Below, piece after piece: positions 4,988 through 6,714 of a DNA stretch of 6,714 bases (positions are counted from its first letter, which is position 1; every line of letters begins with the position of its first letter). This stretch comes from JBOGJI01 sp050747865. Its GTDB lineage: Bacteria > Acidobacteriota > Thermoanaerobaculia > Multivoradales > JAHEKO01. A program made the translations under genes and the position numbers. The notes beneath the pieces were generated by a model. That model was not told the DNA's origin and ran no database searches. It saw only the letters and a list, made by a program, of their open reading frames with translations. Location of the stretch: contig JBOGJI010000207.1 of assembly GCA_050747865.1 (NCBI GenBank), positions 1 to 6,714 of the forward strand, read 5' to 3'.

Positions 4988-5488
4988 ATGAACGGCTTCT
5001 GGGACTGGCAGTCGGCGTGGGAGATCGGCAGCAAGATCGGGCTTTCGGCGCTGCTCGGCGCGGCGGTGGGGGCCGAGCGGGAGTGGACCGGCAAGGAGGC
5101 CGGGCTGCGCACCCACATGCTGATCGCCGTGGGCTCCGCCATCTTGACCGACCTGTCGGTGCGCATCGGTCCGCTGTTCGCCGCCGGCAGCCAGGCCTGG
5201 GATCCCGGACGGATCGCCGCCCAGGTGGTCACCGGTGTCGGGTTCATCGGCGCCGGGACGATCATCCAGGCGCGCGGCTCGGTGCACGGCCTGACCACCG
5301 CCGCCGGGCTGTGGGTGGCGGCGGCCATCGGCATGGCCGTGGGCGCCACGCTCTACGTCGCCGCCGTCCTGGGCACGGTGGCGCTGCTGCTCATCGTCGC
5401 GGCCCTCAAGCCGCTGGAACGCAGACTGTTGCGGCGGCAATCCGGCCGACACCACCGGGAGGAACGCGGGACGACGGGCGAGGAGTGA
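4988..5488 (+). CDS. MgtC/SapB family inner-membrane protein
   Basis: A 166-residue hydrophobic protein of the MgtC/SapB family. In pathogens MgtC helps growth at low magnesium and inhibits the F-type ATP synthase; the role of environmental homologues is open. Family motifs are LGAAVGAEREWTGKEAGLRT at residues 23-42 and THMLIAVGSAILTDLS at 42-57, then VVTGVGFIGAGTIIQ at 80-94 and VHGLTTAAGLWVAAAIGMAV at 99-118. About five membrane segments are visible (approx. 16-32, 43-60, 76-93, 100-119, 122-141). The tail (KPLERRLLRRQSGRHHREER and beyond) is short and charged, so the C-terminal ACT-like domain of long MgtC proteins is absent and the protein is of the short, SapB-like type. The frame is open far upstream, antisense to hflX, but homology begins only near ATG 4988. 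GGGAG at 4970-4974 is 13 bases away; a leaderless start is plausible. Confidence 0.92.
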   Translation: MNGFWDWQSAWEIGSKIGLSALLGAAVGAEREWTGKEAGLRTHMLIAVGSAILTDLSVRIGPLFAAGSQAWDPGRIAAQVVTGVGFIGAGTIIQARGSVHGLTTAAGLWVAAAIGMAVGATLYVAAVLGTVALLLIVAALKPLERRLLRRQSGRHHREERGTTGEE

Positions 5489-5500
5489 GCGGGTGGCAGG

Positions 5501-6031
5501 TCAGAAGTGCACGGCCAGGCCGCCCATGCCCTGGCCGTAGAGCTTGTCGTCGACGAAGTCGGCGAAGTGGCCGACCAGCTCCAGCGCCAGGGAGAGGTGG
5601 CGGGTGAGCTCGAATTCCCCGGTGTAGCCCAGGGTCACGCCCAGCTCGGTGGAGCGGCCTTCGACTCCCCGCAGGCGGTAGCCACCGACGCCGATGTAGA
5701 CCCCCGAGTCGTAGATCGTCTCGTCGAACCGCACCTCGCCGGCCACCGTCAGGTAGGTCAGCTCCGGGTCGGCGATCCCGCTGACCACGTCGTCCTCGTC
5801 GAAGCCAATGCGGCCGACGCGGACGTTGAGACGGGAGCGCTCGCTGGTGGCGAAACCGAAACCGGCCTGCAGCGCCGTGCTGTCGACCTCGCTGCCTTCC
5901 CCTTCGAGAGACGACGCCAGGCCGCCCAGGAAGCTCACCGTGTAGAACTGCAGCTCCTGCGCCCGGCCGGCGCCGGGAAGGGCGAGCAGGGCGGCGAGCA
6001 GGGCGAGCGGGCCAAGGATCGATCGACGCAT
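5501..6031 (-). CDS. Small outer-membrane beta-barrel protein
   Basis: A 176-residue predicted outer-membrane protein. Residues 1-24 are a signal peptide (MRRSILGPLALLAALLALPG, then AGRA) with likely cleavage before QELQF. The mature region alternates polar and hydrophobic residues in strand-like stretches separated by acidic loops, for example ALQAGFGFATS, SRLNVRVGRIGF, LTYLTVAGEVRF, DSGVYIGVGGYRL, STELGVTLGYTGEFEL and LSLALELVGHF. It ends GGLAVHF, a terminal Phe as in BAM-assembled barrels. About eight strands would fit the length. I do not recognise a specific subfamily, and it has no OmpA-like peptidoglycan domain. The start ATG (6029-6031) has a well-spaced ribosome site, AAAGGAG on the minus strand (bases 6044-6038), seven bases away. 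The gene converges on the mgtC-like gene with a 12-base gap and diverges from comF. Confidence 0.8.
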   Translation of the reverse strand: MRRSILGPLALLAALLALPGAGRAQELQFYTVSFLGGLASSLEGEGSEVDSTALQAGFGFATSERSRLNVRVGRIGFDEDDVVSGIADPELTYLTVAGEVRFDETIYDSGVYIGVGGYRLRGVEGRSTELGVTLGYTGEFELTRHLSLALELVGHFADFVDDKLYGQGMGGLAVHF

Positions 6032-6088
6032 CGGCGGCTCCTTTCGGCGGCGCGGGTTCCTCGCGGCACCGCACCAGGTACGTCCGGG

Positions 6089-6096
6089 AGTATAGC
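6089..6096. promoter_or_regulatory. Candidate -10 elements in the beta-barrel/comF intergenic region
   Basis: On the minus strand TATACT (bases 6094 to 6089) matches the -10 consensus at five of six positions and would give a leader of about 50 bases ending in the good ribosome site of the beta-barrel gene. On the plus strand TATAGC (6091-6096) matches at four of six and could serve comF with a leader of about 60 bases. The minus-strand -35 would fall at about 6111-6116 (TTCAGG, three matches), which is weak. The rest of 6032-6162 holds nothing else I can support. Confidence 0.45.
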
Positions 6097-6162
6097 GGCG
6101 TCCATTCCGTCCTGAAGGGCGTGACGGAGCCGGGGGATCGAGCCCTCGCCGAAGGGAGCGAT

Positions 6163-6714
6163 ATGCCGGCGGGGCTGCGCGCGCTTGCCGCCGGGCTCGA
6201 GGCGCTGGTGCTTCCCTGCAACTGCCTCGATTGCGGCCGGCCGTTCGCGCCGCGCTCCGCGCTCCTCGGTCTCTGCCCGGACTGCGCGGAGAGGCTCACC
6301 GAGTCGCTCGAGCCGCGTTGCCCCCGTTGCTCCCTGCCGCTGCCGCCGGGGCTGTCGCGGGGCCCGTGTCTCGACTGCGTGCGCGCGCCGCCCCCGTGGA
6401 CCCGGCTCGACGTCGCCTGGCTCTACGCCGCGCCGCTCGATCGGGTGGTGCGGGCGATCAAGTTCGGACGCCTGGAGTTCCTGGCCGAGGAGCTGGGATG
6501 TCGGCTGGCCGAGCGCTTCGACGACCCGTTGCGTGGCGTCGACGTCCTCATCCCGGTGCCGCTGCACTGGCGCCGCCGGCTGCGGCGCGGGTTCGACCAG
6601 GCCGACGCGATCGCCCGGGCGATCGGACGCCGGACCGGGATCCCCGTCGCCTCCGCTCTGCGGCGGCGGCGGGCGACGCGCCCGCAGGCACGACGGCCGC
6701 GCGGCGGGCGGCTG
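6163..6714 (+). CDS. comF: ComF family phosphoribosyltransferase-like protein, N-terminal 184 residues (runs off the window)
   Basis: ComF proteins carry a zinc-finger-like Cys domain joined to a type I phosphoribosyltransferase domain; in naturally competent bacteria ComF is needed for DNA uptake into the cytoplasm, and elsewhere its role is unclear. Here the Cys domain has CLDC (21-24), CPDC (38-41), CPRC (53-56) and CLDC (69-72), four CxxC pairs, of which four to eight Cys may bind zinc. The PRT part begins with VAWLYAAPLDRVVRAIKFGR (84-103), followed by VDVLIPVPLHWRRRLRRGFD (126-145) and QADAIARAIG, and reaches the conserved RRRRATRPQA block (167-176). The PRPP-binding loop is expected beyond base 6714. 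ATG 6163 has GGGAG at 6154-6158, four bases upstream. An in-frame GTG at 6121 would add 14 residues without a better ribosome site. Codons remain open to the last base. Confidence 0.93.
   Translation, partial: MPAGLRALAAGLEALVLPCNCLDCGRPFAPRSALLGLCPDCAERLTESLEPRCPRCSLPLPPGLSRGPCLDCVRAPPPWTRLDVAWLYAAPLDRVVRAIKFGRLEFLAEELGCRLAERFDDPLRGVDVLIPVPLHWRRRLRRGFDQADAIARAIGRRTGIPVASALRRRRATRPQARRPRGGRL

Overview
This is a GC-rich window of ordinary chromosomal DNA, tightly packed and on both strands. The most specific taxonomic clue is the gene at 547-2724. It is a predicted lipoprotein carrying a sugar-dehydrogenase propeller, a linker with the motif NGNGVFEPGES, and three Cys-rich SLH repeats with 'FxDVP...QMAVFL' motifs. 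I associate that combination with Acidobacteriota, especially Thermoanaerobaculia-like lineages. A predicted outer-membrane beta-barrel with a C-terminal Phe agrees with a diderm cell. The taxon is an inference from recognition, not from any search.

Layout, left to right. (1) 1-128: the 3' end of a sigma-70-family (ECF-like) sigma factor (region 4). (2) 145-390: a small uncharacterised protein. (3) 415-488: tRNA-Pro(CGG). (4) 547-2724: the sugar dehydrogenase/SLH lipoprotein. (5) 2765-3247: a DUF4442 hotdog-fold protein whose last codons and stop lie inside a 29-nt palindrome. (6) 3315-3390: tRNA-Ala(GGC), with encoded CCA and a good sigma-70-type promoter. (7) 3446-3838: a small exported TPR-like protein. 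(8) 3848-4912, minus strand: the GTPase HflX. (9) 4988-5488, plus: an MgtC/SapB-family membrane protein, divergent from hflX. (10) 5501-6031, minus: a small outer-membrane beta-barrel protein. (11) 6163 to the window end, plus: the N-terminal 184 residues of a ComF-type phosphoribosyltransferase.

The genes do not form an obvious pathway; this looks like a mosaic of housekeeping and envelope genes. Two gene pairs converge with almost no gap (3838/3848 and 5488/5501). Two diverge from short intergenic regions (4913-4987 and 6032-6162), each holding a -10-like element embedded in a shared 9-mer CGGGAGTAT. Several genes lack a well-placed Shine-Dalgarno site and have -10-like hexamers very close to the start codon, which suggests leaderless or short-leader transcripts.

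I found no CRISPR array, transposase, phage gene, toxin-antitoxin pair or defence system. The observations most worth checking are the palindrome at the end of the DUF4442 gene, the apparent lack of a standard start codon for the full hflX reading frame, the overlapping divergent -10 elements of hflX and mgtC, and the lipoprotein-dehydrogenase-SLH fusion.
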